A stretch of DNA of 64,000 bases from UBA7359 sp041689615 (GCA_041689615.1 JBDNFW010000014.1:62001-126000); one strand, 5' to 3'. Counted from the first letter of the stretch, positions 34,830 through 43,960 are shown. Translations and numbers: made by a program. The notes: a model not told the origin generated them from the letters alone.

Positions 34830-35462
34830 ATGTTTAATTTTTTTAAAAGTTTTTTATTCCTGATTTTTTCTGTTGTTTTATTGATAGCTTGTAGTGACAG
34901 TGAAGCGCCGCAGGAAAAAGTAGCTGCCGTTTCCAAAGAAAAGGCGATTCAGTTGCCAGTTGAAGTGGCGGAGATACCTGTTGTGGAATCTGTATCGGAA
35001 ATGGTAGAAGAAATGACGACACCTGTAGAAGAAATTACAGGTGACGTTGTAACAGAAGTCGAAGAGACTGTTGTTGAAGTTGCTAAAGAAGTTAAAGAAG
35101 AAACGACGGCAATGGCAGAAACTGTTTTAGGTGACAAACCCTATCAACTTGTTGATGGAGCTATCAGTGCCAATGCTATTGAAGGTTGGAAAACTTATAA
35201 CGGTGGCGGTTGTGGTAGTTGTCATGGTCAGGGTGGTAGTGGTGCCATTGGTCCGAATCTCGGTGAAAGTGTGACAAAAAATCTAACGAAAGAACAATTT
35301 GTTGATGTTGTCGCCAATGGTCGTTCTGGCACTTTTATGAAACCACACAAAACCAATAAGCGAGTGATGGATAATCTTGATAATCTGTATGCTTATTTTA
35401 TGGCGCGTGGTGATGATGTTCTTGGCCCGGGAAACCTAATCAAAATGCCATTTGGAAAATAG
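34830..35462 (+). CDS. Lipid-anchored monohaem cytochrome c
   Basis: 210 residues. Lipobox LLIAC (C21), then a Val/Glu/Thr-rich tether of about 75 residues, then a class I cytochrome c domain with CGSCH at 128-132 and axial-ligand candidates M170 and M180. The C-terminus (GDDVLGPGNLIKMPFGK) resembles cytochromes associated with methanol/quinoprotein dehydrogenases, from memory of that family. It may be a second electron acceptor for the PQQ dehydrogenase at 11305, although it lies 22 kb away. The tether implies reach across the periplasm from a membrane anchor. Confidence 0.8.
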   Translation: MFNFFKSFLFLIFSVVLLIACSDSEAPQEKVAAVSKEKAIQLPVEVAEIPVVESVSEMVEEMTTPVEEITGDVVTEVEETVVEVAKEVKEETTAMAETVLGDKPYQLVDGAISANAIEGWKTYNGGGCGSCHGQGGSGAIGPNLGESVTKNLTKEQFVDVVANGRSGTFMKPHKTNKRVMDNLDNLYAYFMARGDDVLGPGNLIKMPFGK

Positions 35463-35500
35463 TAAAAAGTGTTTTTTTATGGACAAAATAAATATCGTGA

Positions 35501-35682
35501 TTAACTTAATAAACTCGACATTGTCTGTTGTAAATCGCTCGCCACAACCGGCTTATGTAATAACATAGCATCACTAGCCTTTGCATCTCTTAGGCGATCG
35601 GGTGCTGTATCGCCGGTAATAATAATGGCGGGTAGATTCTTCTTAACTTTTTTCGTATTATTGAAATCGCTTCGCGACCGGT
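35501..35682 (-). pseudogene. C-terminal fragment of a response-regulator receiver domain
   Basis: Translating the minus strand gives AIIITGDTAPDRLRDA and LLHKPV up to a stop at 35501, the typical last third of a receiver domain at the end of hybrid kinases. Upstream of it the sequence GREAISIIRKK is readable only in another frame, so there is a frameshift near the T6 run at 35648-35653, and a stop follows beyond the junction. The phospho-acceptor half and any kinase part are missing. Clearly a remnant. Confidence 0.7.
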
Positions 35683-35811
35683 GTTGGTCTACGTTATTCC
35701 ATCGCGCCTTATCTGACCTTACGCGCGGACTACGGTTGGCAATTGAAAAAACTTACAGCTAACGACGACCTTAACAGCCGTTTACATATTGGCTTTGTCT
35801 TGGCTTATTAA
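35671..35811 (+). pseudogene. C-terminal fragment of a TpsB/ShlB-type outer-membrane transporter
   Basis: The plus strand reads FATGVGLRYSIAPYLTLR, then ADYGWQL, then SRLHIGFVLAY and a stop: two amphipathic beta strands ending in an aromatic residue, as in the Omp85/two-partner-secretion (ShlB/FhaC) barrel C-terminus. Only about 46 codons remain and no start exists. It meets the receiver-domain remnant within about ten shared bases at 35671-35680. Confidence 0.65.
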
Positions 35812-35815
35812 GTCT

Positions 35816-36157
35816 TTATGCCGCGATTGAGTTTTGTGAAATGTTTGCCCAGTCGAAAGGAATAAAAGCGTCTTCATCGATATTGGTTTGGTTTAACAAG
35901 TTCATATCTGGAATTAGTAAAATAAGTGCGTGAACCTGACCTTTAATTTTGTTTTCTATCTGCGGTGACCAGAATAAGACATGCTGACTATCGATGCCAA
36001 ATTGTTCAAAAGGTCGGTCTAGTTTGAGTAAGAATAAACCGTCGATATTATTGGAAGCGCTAAAATCTTTAATTATTTCTCCACTAACCGGCAATTGAAG
36101 AGGGTCATTTTTATCGACCTTTCTAAATTCAATTTTTTGTCCAAGTAATGTATCCAT
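35816..36157 (-). CDS. Protein of unknown function
   Basis: 113 residues, soluble, no signal peptide. The middle (about 25-65) reads like a small beta-sheet domain (GLFLLKLDRPFEQFG) and the tail is acidic. I do not recognise a family. It lies only four bases from the stop of the TpsB remnant, next to a rearrangement scar, so it could be a relict or recently placed gene. Confidence 0.5.
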   Translation of the reverse strand: MDTLLGQKIEFRKVDKNDPLQLPVSGEIIKDFSASNNIDGLFLLKLDRPFEQFGIDSQHVLFWSPQIENKIKGQVHALILLIPDMNLLNQTNIDEDAFIPFDWANISQNSIAA

Positions 36158-36340
36158 AATATTTCCTATATATATGACAAAAACTACTTACATATATATT
36201 ATCCAATAAAACGCTAGGGGTGTGTTAGTTAAATTATGTGGCCTGAAAATATAAAATTTGAATACGCAGGAATACGAATCTCTAATACAATTGTAAATCA
36301 TAAGGCTAAGTGAAGTTTTGTAAGTGATAGGTTAAGAGTA

Positions 36341-36871
36341 ATGACTATAAGAAATTTCAAAGATAAATCTCCCCAGATCCATCCAACGGCGTATATTGAT
36401 GAAACCGCAGTTGTGATTGGCGATGTCAGCATTGGTGAAGATAGTTCGCTTTGGCCAATGACAGTAGCCCGAGGTGATGTACAAACTATAAAGATTGGTG
36501 CGCGGACCAATATACAAGATGGCTGTATTCTGCATGTTTCGCATGACAGTGAATATGCGCCCGGTGGTTTTCCATTAACAGTGGGCGATGATGTAACAGT
36601 CGGACATCGTGTCACTTTGCACGCTTGTACTGTTGGTAATTTATGTTTAATTGGTATGTCAGCAACGATTATGGATGGTGCTGTATTAGCAGACAAAGTT
36701 ATCGTCGGTGCGGGTAGCTTAGTGCCGACTGGTAAAGAACTGGAATCTGGTTATTTGTATGTTGGAAGCCCGGTAAAACGCATCCGCGAGCTAAACGAAA
36801 AAGAACTCGCTTTTTTGGAATATTCCGCCAAGCATTATTCTCATCTGAAAGATCAGCACAAAATTTCATAA
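36341..36871 (+). CDS. Gamma-carbonic anhydrase family protein (YrdA/PaaY-like)
   Basis: 176 residues of left-handed beta-helix hexapeptide repeats (for example IGDVSIGEDSSLWPMTVARG). The three zinc-ligand histidines of the gamma class can be placed in LHVSHD and VGHRVTLHAC. The E. coli-type YrdA proteins of this length are metal-binding but mostly lack strong carbonic anhydrase activity, so the enzymatic role is uncertain. Single gene, about 125 bases before mnmG. Confidence 0.88.
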   Translation: MTIRNFKDKSPQIHPTAYIDETAVVIGDVSIGEDSSLWPMTVARGDVQTIKIGARTNIQDGCILHVSHDSEYAPGGFPLTVGDDVTVGHRVTLHACTVGNLCLIGMSATIMDGAVLADKVIVGAGSLVPTGKELESGYLYVGSPVKRIRELNEKELAFLEYSAKHYSHLKDQHKIS

Positions 36872-36996
36872 AACATCTCGTTTTAAGCTCAAAACCCACT
36901 AATTTTTTTTTGAGCGTCTATTTAGTTACTTTTGTGCCATGATTTCTGTTATTTCAGGCTTACATTCTCAGGGGCAATCGCTACAATAGCCGCCCT

Positions 36997-38892
36997 ATGT
37001 CTAACCATACTGAAAAGTTCGACGTCATCATTGTAGGTGGTGGCCATGCCGGTACTGAAGCCGCGTTGGCTTCTGCACGCATGGGTGTACGTACTCTATT
37101 GTTGACGCACAATATTGATACCTTGGGGCAGATGTCTTGTAACCCGGCTATAGGTGGAATTGGCAAAGGCCATCTTGTTAAAGAAATCGATGCCATGGGC
37201 GGCTTGATGGCAACAGCAGCGGATCATAGCGGCATCCAGTTTCGTATTTTAAATTCCCGAAAAGGCGCAGCGGTTCGTGCAACGCGTGCGCAGATTGATC
37301 GTACTTTATATAAGCAGTTTGTTCGTCCTGCATTAGAAAGCCAGGAGAACCTATTTATATTTCAACAAGCGGTAGATGACTTGATTGTTGAAGGCGAGCA
37401 AGTTCTAGGTGTTGTCACACAAATGGGTTTGAAGTTTATGGCGCCGACAGTTGTCTTAACTGTGGGTACTTTTCTTGGCGGCAAAATCCATATTGGTGAT
37501 AGTAATTATCAAGGTGGTCGAGCAGGTGATCCTCCTTCAATTGCATTGGCAGATAGATTACGCGAATTACCATTTAACGTTGGACGCTTAAAGACCGGAA
37601 CACCACCACGCATTGATGGTAACACTATCGATTATAGTCAGGTGGGAATTCAAGCTGGTGATGTGCCATTGCCAGTATTTTCATATATCGGCAATGAAAA
37701 CCAACATCCACGACAAGTACCGTGTCACATTACTTATACCAATGAACGTACTCACGACATTATTCGTGCTGCTTTGGATCGTTCGCCATTGTTTACTGGC
37801 AAGATTGAAGGAATAGGACCGCGTTATTGTCCTTCGGTTGAAGATAAGGTGGTGCGCTTTGCTGACAAAGATGCACATCAGATATTTATTGAACCGGAAG
37901 GTTTAACCAGTAATGAAGTCTATCCAAATGGAATTTCGACCTCCTTACCTTACGATGCGCAGGTTGAATTAGTCCGGTCGATAAAAGGTTTCGAAAATGC
38001 GCACATTATTCGTCCGGGTTATGCCATCGAATATGATTTTTTTGATCCACGTGAATTATCACCGTGGTTAGAAACACGATTTATAAAAGGCTTATATTTT
38101 GCTGGACAGATTAACGGTACGACCGGTTATGAAGAAGCGGCTGCGCAAGGTTTACTCGCTGGTTTAAATGCGGCGCTTCGTGTTCAGGATAAAGAGCCCT
38201 GGTTCCCACGTCGTGATGAAGCTTATCTTGGTGTATTGGTTGATGATTTGATAACCATGGGTACAAATGAACCGTACCGTATGTTTACCAGTCGTGCTGA
38301 ATATAGATTGATGTTGCGCGAAGACAATGCGGATTTACGATTAACTGAACAAGCACATGAATTTGGTTTGATTGACGAAAAGCGTTGGCGTTTGTTTAAT
38401 GAAAAACGAGACGCAATAACAAAAGAGTCAAAACGTCTGGATAAAATTTGTGTGGGTTCGAAATTGCTTTCTGTTGAAGATGCAGAAAGTGTGCTTGGTT
38501 ATACTATAAGTAAAGAGCAAAGTTTACTGCAGTTATTAAAACGTCCTGAGATTAGTTATAGCGATATTTCAAAACTACCAAATCTTGATTTTACTGATAT
38601 TGATCCTATCGTCGCTGAACAAGTTGAAATACAAGCGAAGTATTCCGGTTATATTGTGCGACAGGAAGAGGAAGTTGATCGCAACCGACGCCATGAAGAA
38701 ACCGTTTTACCTGAGAGTCTTGATTATCAAGACGTACGCGGTTTATCGACCGAAGTGGTAGAGAAGCTATCTAAACATCGTCCAGTCAATTTGGGACAAG
38801 CGGGACGAATTCAAGGTATTACTCCAGCGGCAATTTCTTTGTTACGCATCCATTTGAAGAAGCAATCGTTGATGCTTCAGCAAAGCGCCTGA
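36997..38892 (+). CDS. mnmG: tRNA uridine-34 5-carboxymethylaminomethyl modification enzyme, FAD subunit
   Basis: 631 residues, the standard MnmG (GidA) length. N-terminal FAD-binding IVGGGHAGTEAALASARMG (about 12-30), the GidA signatures GLKTGTPPRI-like RLKTGTPPRID and the C-terminal helical MnmE-binding domain are visible. With MnmE it builds cmnm5U34 in tRNA using methylene-THF, thus linking to FolD products. It heads the mnmG-rsmG-parAB-atp order common in gammaproteobacteria near the replication origin. Confidence 0.97.
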   Translation: MSNHTEKFDVIIVGGGHAGTEAALASARMGVRTLLLTHNIDTLGQMSCNPAIGGIGKGHLVKEIDAMGGLMATAADHSGIQFRILNSRKGAAVRATRAQIDRTLYKQFVRPALESQENLFIFQQAVDDLIVEGEQVLGVVTQMGLKFMAPTVVLTVGTFLGGKIHIGDSNYQGGRAGDPPSIALADRLRELPFNVGRLKTGTPPRIDGNTIDYSQVGIQAGDVPLPVFSYIGNENQHPRQVPCHITYTNERTHDIIRAALDRSPLFTGKIEGIGPRYCPSVEDKVVRFADKDAHQIFIEPEGLTSNEVYPNGISTSLPYDAQVELVRSIKGFENAHIIRPGYAIEYDFFDPRELSPWLETRFIKGLYFAGQINGTTGYEEAAAQGLLAGLNAALRVQDKEPWFPRRDEAYLGVLVDDLITMGTNEPYRMFTSRAEYRLMLREDNADLRLTEQAHEFGLIDEKRWRLFNEKRDAITKESKRLDKICVGSKLLSVEDAESVLGYTISKEQSLLQLLKRPEISYSDISKLPNLDFTDIDPIVAEQVEIQAKYSGYIVRQEEEVDRNRRHEETVLPESLDYQDVRGLSTEVVEKLSKHRPVNLGQAGRIQGITPAAISLLRIHLKKQSLMLQQSA

Positions 38893-38926
38893 TTTTAGAG
38901 AGCACCTCTAAAAATGTCTTTTTTTT
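38893..38926 (+). terminator. Weak terminator-like hairpin after mnmG
   Basis: A perfect 8-bp stem TTTTAGAG / CTCTAAAA with a five-base loop begins right after the mnmG stop, followed five bases later by an eight-T run. The stem is AT-rich and the gap before the Ts makes it a weak candidate. Confidence 0.4.
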
Positions 38927-39025
38927 GCGATTAATATGCCGTTCCATATAAGTTGTTCATGGTAAGCGGCGTCAGCTCCTTGCTCTCACAAAAATAATCC
39001 TATTTTCAGAGGCACTCTTTACTTA

Positions 39026-39646
39026 ATGAAAGATAAGTTAAAGGCCGGTCTGCACAGGCTAAGTCTCGATCCTGAACAACATCCGTGCGATCAATATTTA
39101 GCTTATATCGCCTTATTACATAAGTGGAATCAGGCTTATAACCTGACTGCTATCAATGATCCCGAACAAATGTTGTCGCGACATGTTCTGGATTCCTTAT
39201 CTGTCCTGTCTTTTATTAAAGGTCAGCATTGTCTCGATATAGGAACCGGTCCTGGATTACCAGGAATGATTTTAGCTTTGGCTCTGCCTGATACGGATTG
39301 GGTTTTGCTTGATAGTAATCAGAAAAAAATCCGCTTTCTAAGGCATGTGAAAGCTGAACTTGGAATTACTAATGTTGATATTGTTCAATTACGAGCAGAA
39401 TCTTATAAACCGGCAAAAGATTTCGACACGATTATTTGTCGGGCTTTTGCACCTTTAAATCGCATGCTTGAGCTGAGTCAGCACTTAATAAATCAAGACA
39501 ATCAATTGCTTGCCATGAAAGGAAAGCAGGTAAATGATGAAATTAAGGAATTGGGTGAGCACGAATTCCTGATTACACTTAATAGCTTAAAGCATGCAAC
39601 TGACACTTCACTTGCAAATCTTATCCAGATAAGACGAGCAGAATGA
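39026..39646 (+). CDS. rsmG: 16S rRNA (guanine-527-N7)-methyltransferase
   Basis: 206 residues. SAM-binding motif CLDIGTGPGLPGM (about 71-83) and the RsmG hallmarks NLTAI and SRHVLDSL are visible. It methylates G527 of 16S rRNA; loss gives low-level streptomycin resistance in other bacteria. It follows mnmG as usual and precedes the large inverted repeat. Confidence 0.96.
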   Translation: MKDKLKAGLHRLSLDPEQHPCDQYLAYIALLHKWNQAYNLTAINDPEQMLSRHVLDSLSVLSFIKGQHCLDIGTGPGLPGMILALALPDTDWVLLDSNQKKIRFLRHVKAELGITNVDIVQLRAESYKPAKDFDTIICRAFAPLNRMLELSQHLINQDNQLLAMKGKQVNDEIKELGEHEFLITLNSLKHATDTSLANLIQIRRAE

Positions 39647-39658
39647 TATTTTTGGTAG

Positions 39659-39839
39659 ATACCCGTGATACTTGGAAATGCGTATTCAGAGTGCGTCTGT
39701 TTTCATCCATGGCATCGTCGCCTAAAGCGCCTACTGTTGGTGCTCCTCTTTGCAGGGAATGGCCATGCGGCATCGTCGCGCCTTACCCTGAATAAAAACA
39801 GACGCACTCTGAATACGCATTTCCAAGTATCACGGGTAT
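39659..39839. repeat. 45-bp perfect inverted repeat enclosing a 91-bp core
   Basis: The left arm 39659-39703 and right arm 39795-39839 are exact reverse complements over 45 bases. The 91-base core contains two direct copies of GGCATCGTCGC (39711-39721 and 39769-39779) and the string CATCCATGGC, which echoes the GGATG palindromes elsewhere. No ORF spans it. It starts 12 bases after rsmG and ends 59 bases before parA. Terminal inverted repeats around a short core suggest a miniature mobile element; a transcribed form would be a very stable hairpin. Confidence 0.85.
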
Positions 39840-39898
39840 ATTCACTATGGTAGAGTACATCCATAATAATTTTAATAAGACGGTAATTTAAAAGTTTA

Positions 39899-40672
39899 AT
39901 GGCTCGGATAATTGCAATTTCTAACCAAAAAGGTGGTGTAGGAAAGACGACAACAGGCGTCAATCTTGCGGCATCCTTGGCTGCAGCTAAACGCAGGGTT
40001 TTGCTTGTCGACCTTGACCCGCAGGGCAATGCCACCATGGGTAGTGGTATCGATAAGCGACAACTTGAAATATCCAGTTATGATTTGTTGATGGGCGATA
40101 AAACGGCTAAAGAAGTCATCGTAAAATCACCTGAATCGAAATACGATTTGATTCCAACCAATGCTGATCTGACTGGCGCTGAAGTATTGCTTTTAGATGA
40201 AATGGCACGCGAGATTCGATTACGAACTGCACTTGAACCCCTTGCAGATGACTACGATTTTATCTTCATAGATTGTCCGCCTTCATTAAATATGCTGACT
40301 GTGAATGCATTAGTTGCTGCCGATTCTGTGATGATTCCAATGCAATGTGAGTACTATGCTTTGGAAGGACTGAGTGCGTTACTAGACACTATCGAAAAGA
40401 TACGTAAGTACTTAAACCCAAAACTCAAAATTGAAGGTTTATTGCGAACGATGTACGACCCGCGAAATAATCTGGCGATACAGGTTTCTGCTCAGTTATT
40501 GGATCACTTTGGTGAAAAAGTGTATCGCACTATTATTCCTCGTAATGTCCGATTAGCTGAAGCGCCTAGTCATGGTTTGGCTGCTTTGACCTATGATAAA
40601 ACCTCTAGCGGTGCTGTCGCCTATTTGGCTTTGGCGGGCGAAATGTTGAGGCGTGAAGGGTTGGCCGCATAA
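39899..40672 (+). CDS. parA: Chromosome partitioning ATPase ParA (Soj)
   Basis: 257 residues with the deviant Walker A KGGVGKTTTGVNLAA (about 11-25), Walker B FIDCPPSL and DNA-binding basic residues at the C-terminus. Forms nucleoid-bound gradients that move ParB-parS complexes. It is followed 35 bases later by parB. I did not find a parS site by eye. Confidence 0.96.
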   Translation: MARIIAISNQKGGVGKTTTGVNLAASLAAAKRRVLLVDLDPQGNATMGSGIDKRQLEISSYDLLMGDKTAKEVIVKSPESKYDLIPTNADLTGAEVLLLDEMAREIRLRTALEPLADDYDFIFIDCPPSLNMLTVNALVAADSVMIPMQCEYYALEGLSALLDTIEKIRKYLNPKLKIEGLLRTMYDPRNNLAIQVSAQLLDHFGEKVYRTIIPRNVRLAEAPSHGLAALTYDKTSSGAVAYLALAGEMLRREGLAA

Positions 40673-40707
40673 ATCTGGTTTTAAACGAATTAAAATAATT
40701 AACGAAT

Positions 40708-41574
40708 ATGGTAGCAGCAAGAAAACGCGGATTAGGAAAAGGACTTGATGCTTTATTAGGATCGCATGGAGACCTTTCGAAACCCTCTAGTTCAGATTCA
40801 TTGCAAACGCTCGCCGTTGATCTCATTCAACGTGGACAATATCAACCAAGGCAGGATTTTGAGCCAGAAGCCTTGAATGAACTGGCAAATTCAATTCGTG
40901 CGCAAGGCATGATCCAGCCAATTGTCGTACGTCTCCTGCCAAATAAAAAAACATACGAAATAATTGCTGGCGAACGTCGCTGGCGCGCCGCACAAATTGC
41001 AGAATTATATGAAATTCCGGTCATCATTAAAGATGTATCCGACCAAACAGCAATGTGTTTGGCATTGATCGAAAATATTCAGCGTCAGGATCTAAATCCA
41101 TTAGAAGAAGCCAGCGCACTAGAACGTTTAATTAAAGAATTTGAAATGACCCATGATGAAACTGCTGAAGCCGTCGGTCGTTCACGTTCAGCTGTGACTA
41201 ACTTATTAAGATTGTTGGAGCTGGATAATGGCGTGAAGAAATTGTTGGGATCACGACAACTTGATATGGGGCATGCCAGAGCGTTACTAAGTTTAGCCAA
41301 GAGCAAACAGCTTGAATTGGCGAATAAAGTTGTTAAACAGGGTTTATCTGTCAGGGCGACAGAAGCTTTGGTGCAACAATTATCCAGTAAAGACAAAAAA
41401 AGCAAACCAACGAATAAGGCCAAAGACCCTAATATTACTAGTCTGGAAAATGATTTGTCAGAGAAACTGGGAGCCAATGTAGATATTAATCATCAAGCCA
41501 ATGGTCGTGGAAAAATTGAGATTCGCTACAATTCTCTTGATGAATTAGACGGATTATTGAAACATATTAAGTAA
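40708..41574 (+). CDS. parB: Chromosome partitioning protein ParB (Spo0J)
   Basis: 288 residues. Basic N-terminus RKRGLGKGLDALLG (ParA-stimulating), the CTPase/clamp motif AGERRWRAAQIA (about 89-100), helix-turn-helix TAEAVGRSRSAVTNLLRLL (about 152-170) and a C-terminal dimerisation domain. Standard chromosomal ParB. Confidence 0.96.
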   Translation: MVAARKRGLGKGLDALLGSHGDLSKPSSSDSLQTLAVDLIQRGQYQPRQDFEPEALNELANSIRAQGMIQPIVVRLLPNKKTYEIIAGERRWRAAQIAELYEIPVIIKDVSDQTAMCLALIENIQRQDLNPLEEASALERLIKEFEMTHDETAEAVGRSRSAVTNLLRLLELDNGVKKLLGSRQLDMGHARALLSLAKSKQLELANKVVKQGLSVRATEALVQQLSSKDKKSKPTNKAKDPNITSLENDLSEKLGANVDINHQANGRGKIEIRYNSLDELDGLLKHIK

Positions 41575-41658
41575 AAACTTTGCATAACTTAAGTCAAGGC
41601 AAGGTTTCTAAGAATTCAGCATATTTACAGGTTTTTCAAAATTGTGCAGTGCAACGGA

Positions 41659-41687
41659 TTGATCATTGTCGAGCAGGTCATTATACT
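41659..41687 (+). promoter_or_regulatory. Sigma-70 promoter candidate for the atp operon
   Basis: TTGATC and TATACT with a 17-base spacer, in the 215-base gap between parB and atpI. Predicted start near 41694, about 100 bases before atpI. Confidence 0.5.
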
Positions 41688-41789
41688 TGCCGTCCCTTAA
41701 TCGGGGGGAAGATATAAAAACAGCAATATTTCGCTGGCGCTATCGATTTTAGCCATTAGAATATATTGCGATTTATGGGGTTAGGTTAA

Positions 41790-42182
41790 TTGGCCGGAAC
41801 GGAAGAAATTATAATAAATCGCTCCGCCGCCTACAGGATGTTATCGATTGAAGCTGTTACAGTTCTATTATGTACGCTTCTTTTTTTTGTGTTTACTAAT
41901 CTTGAATTTGCATACTCAGTGATTTTGGGTGGTTTGGCATTTATTCTGCCAAACGCAATATTTGTCTGGTTTTCATTGAGAATACCTGCGGCGAATTCAA
42001 ACGGCAAGAGCACATTAGCCTGGTTTTTTGTTGGCGAGGCAATAAAGATAGTCACGACAATAGTAGTATTTGCAGCCTCAATAATATTGGTTGCACCTTT
42101 GAATATTGGATTGATGTTTGTCAGCTACGGTTTCGTTTTATTAATGAATCTGGCAGGTTTGGCAATTTTACTGAATAAATAA
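41790..42182 (+). CDS. atpI: ATP synthase protein I
   Basis: 130 residues with four membrane helices. The start is TTG at 41790, preceded by GGGGTTAGG; the first internal ATG would remove part of the conserved N-terminus. AtpI is a poorly conserved helper thought to assist c-ring assembly or Mg2+ supply. First gene of the nine-gene atp operon, 22 bases before atpB. Confidence 0.85.
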   Translation: MAGTEEIIINRSAAYRMLSIEAVTVLLCTLLFFVFTNLEFAYSVILGGLAFILPNAIFVWFSLRIPAANSNGKSTLAWFFVGEAIKIVTTIVVFAASIILVAPLNIGLMFVSYGFVLLMNLAGLAILLNK

Positions 42183-42204
42183 TAATTGAGAACGATTTAA
42201 AGAA

Positions 42205-43122
42205 ATGTCATCCGGAACAGAACTCACTTCGAATTCATACCTCCAGCATCATTTGCAAAATTTGGTGTTTGGACAGTTGCCACAAGGCTATGAAAGAGCT
42301 GATGGTAAGGTTTTGGAATCATCTAATTGGACCTTCGCTCATAGTCCGCAAGAAGCCCTTGATATGGGATTCTGGTCACTCAATGTCGACACCATGGGTT
42401 GGTCGATTTTTCTGGGAATTGTTTTTTGCTTTCTTTTTCATCGTGTTGCGAAGAAATCACATAGCGGCGCGCCCACCGGTTTCTCGAATCTTATTGAGAT
42501 GATTGTTGAATTCGTTAACAAAAATGTTAACGATATTATGACAGTTAAGAATCCTTTGATTGGGCCTTTGGCGCTGACCATCTTTATCTGGATTACCCTG
42601 ATGAATACGATGGATATCGTACCAGTAGACTTGTTGCCGTTAATTGCGCAGTTTGTAACGGGTGACCCTCATTTATATTTCAAAGTAGTCCCAACAACTG
42701 ATCCGAACATTACCTTTGGTATGTCGCTTGGCGTGTTTATACTGATAATCTATTACAGTATAAAAATGAAGGGTGTGGGAGGTTTCATTGGTGAGCTTAC
42801 ATTGCATCCTTTTTCTTCAAAAAACATAATTGTCCAAATTATATTTATTCCTGCAAACTTCCTTTTAGAGTTTGTTGGTTTATTAGCCAAGCCGGTATCA
42901 TTAGCGCTACGATTATTTGGTAACCTTTATGCCGGCGAACTGATTTTCTTATTGATTGCTACTTTAATAGGATCTGCGTTGCCATACTATATAGGTACAT
43001 TTTTTGGTGGCGCATTACAGTTTGTTTGGGCAGTGTTTCATATATTAATCATTTTGTTACAAGCGTTTGTTTTCATGATGTTAACCATTGTTTATATGGC
43101 AATGGCACATGAGCATCACTAA
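42205..43122 (+). CDS. atpB: ATP synthase F0 subunit a
   Basis: 305 residues, longer at the N-terminus than the E. coli protein. The proton-channel helix KPVSLALRLFGNLYAGELIF (about 232-251) contains the essential arginine. Five or six membrane helices. Part of the proton half-channel against the c-ring. Confidence 0.97.
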   Translation: MSSGTELTSNSYLQHHLQNLVFGQLPQGYERADGKVLESSNWTFAHSPQEALDMGFWSLNVDTMGWSIFLGIVFCFLFHRVAKKSHSGAPTGFSNLIEMIVEFVNKNVNDIMTVKNPLIGPLALTIFIWITLMNTMDIVPVDLLPLIAQFVTGDPHLYFKVVPTTDPNITFGMSLGVFILIIYYSIKMKGVGGFIGELTLHPFSSKNIIVQIIFIPANFLLEFVGLLAKPVSLALRLFGNLYAGELIFLLIATLIGSALPYYIGTFFGGALQFVWAVFHILIILLQAFVFMMLTIVYMAMAHEHH

Positions 43123-43165
43123 TTTTTAATTGTAGTTAAGTAAAATATCCTTTGGAGGAGTAAAG

Positions 43166-43429
43166 ATGGAAACTATTTTGGCATTTACATCATTGGGTGT
43201 CTTAATCGTTCTAGGTATGGGCGCATTTGGTACAGCAATCGGCTTTGGACTTTTAGGTGGTAAATTTTTAGAAGGCGCAGCACGTCAACCTGAGTTGGCT
43301 CCAATGCTTCAAGGTAAGATGTTTCTAGTTGCTGGTCTTGTTGACGCGGTAACCATGATCGGTATTGGTATAGGCATGTGGTTTACACTGGCAAGTCCTT
43401 TTATTGCTACTTTACAAGCTGCTCATTAA
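43166..43429 (+). CDS. atpE: ATP synthase F0 subunit c
   Basis: 87 residues forming a two-helix hairpin. The polar loop ARQPE (39-43) and the proton-carrying D60 in GLVDAVTM are present. The Asp and absence of the sodium-binding set point to proton coupling. A strong GGAGGAG ribosome site upstream fits the high copy number needed. Confidence 0.97.
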   Translation: METILAFTSLGVLIVLGMGAFGTAIGFGLLGGKFLEGAARQPELAPMLQGKMFLVAGLVDAVTMIGIGIGMWFTLASPFIATLQAAH

Positions 43430-43472
43430 TTTTAACCGGCTTTAATAGTCATCCGACATATAGGTGATTTAA

Positions 43473-43943
43473 GTGAATTTTAATGCAACCTTATTAGGTC
43501 AGCTTGTAACATTTGCTATCTTCGTTTGGTTCACGATGAAGTTTGTTTGGCCAATGCTGCTAAAACAAATGGAAGAGCGTGAAACACGTATTGCGGATGG
43601 TTTAGCTGCGGCAGAACAAGGTCAAAAAGACTTTGCTGAAGCACAAGAGAAATCATCTGCTGAGATAAACAAAGGTAAAGAGCAGGCAGCAACTATTATC
43701 GCGCAAGCGCAAAAGCGCCACGATGAAATAGTTGAAGAAGCGAAAGATGATGCGAAAGCTGAATCAGCCCGTATCAAGGAAAGTGCACTGAGTGAGATAG
43801 AGCAGGAAAAAGAAAAGGCCAGACAGGAACTGAGAAATCAGGTTGCCGCCTTGGCAATTGCCGGTGCTGAACAGATCTTGATGCGAGAAGTTGATCAAGC
43901 GGCTCATAATGAAGTTTTAGCGAAAATCAGCCAGCAGTTATAA
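43473..43943 (+). CDS. atpF: ATP synthase F0 subunit b
   Basis: 156 residues, GTG start. One N-terminal membrane helix (about 5-27) followed by a long charged coiled coil, the peripheral stalk. Standard length. Confidence 0.96.
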   Translation: MNFNATLLGQLVTFAIFVWFTMKFVWPMLLKQMEERETRIADGLAAAEQGQKDFAEAQEKSSAEINKGKEQAATIIAQAQKRHDEIVEEAKDDAKAESARIKESALSEIEQEKEKARQELRNQVAALAIAGAEQILMREVDQAAHNEVLAKISQQL

Positions 43944-43960
43944 GCGACAGGAAATAATAG

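Larger units (their letters stand above)
35463..35815. other. Degenerate region made of two gene tails
   Basis: No intact gene. It consists of the 3' end of a receiver-domain gene (- strand, 35501-35682) joined to the 3' end of a TpsB-like gene (+ strand, 35671-35811), both without their 5' parts. No transposase or flanking repeat is visible. Confidence 0.7.

Noticed and set aside
39647..41789. parS centromere site near parAB
   Set aside because: I looked for a TGTTTCACGTGAAACA-like palindrome and saw none; the large inverted repeat does not resemble it.
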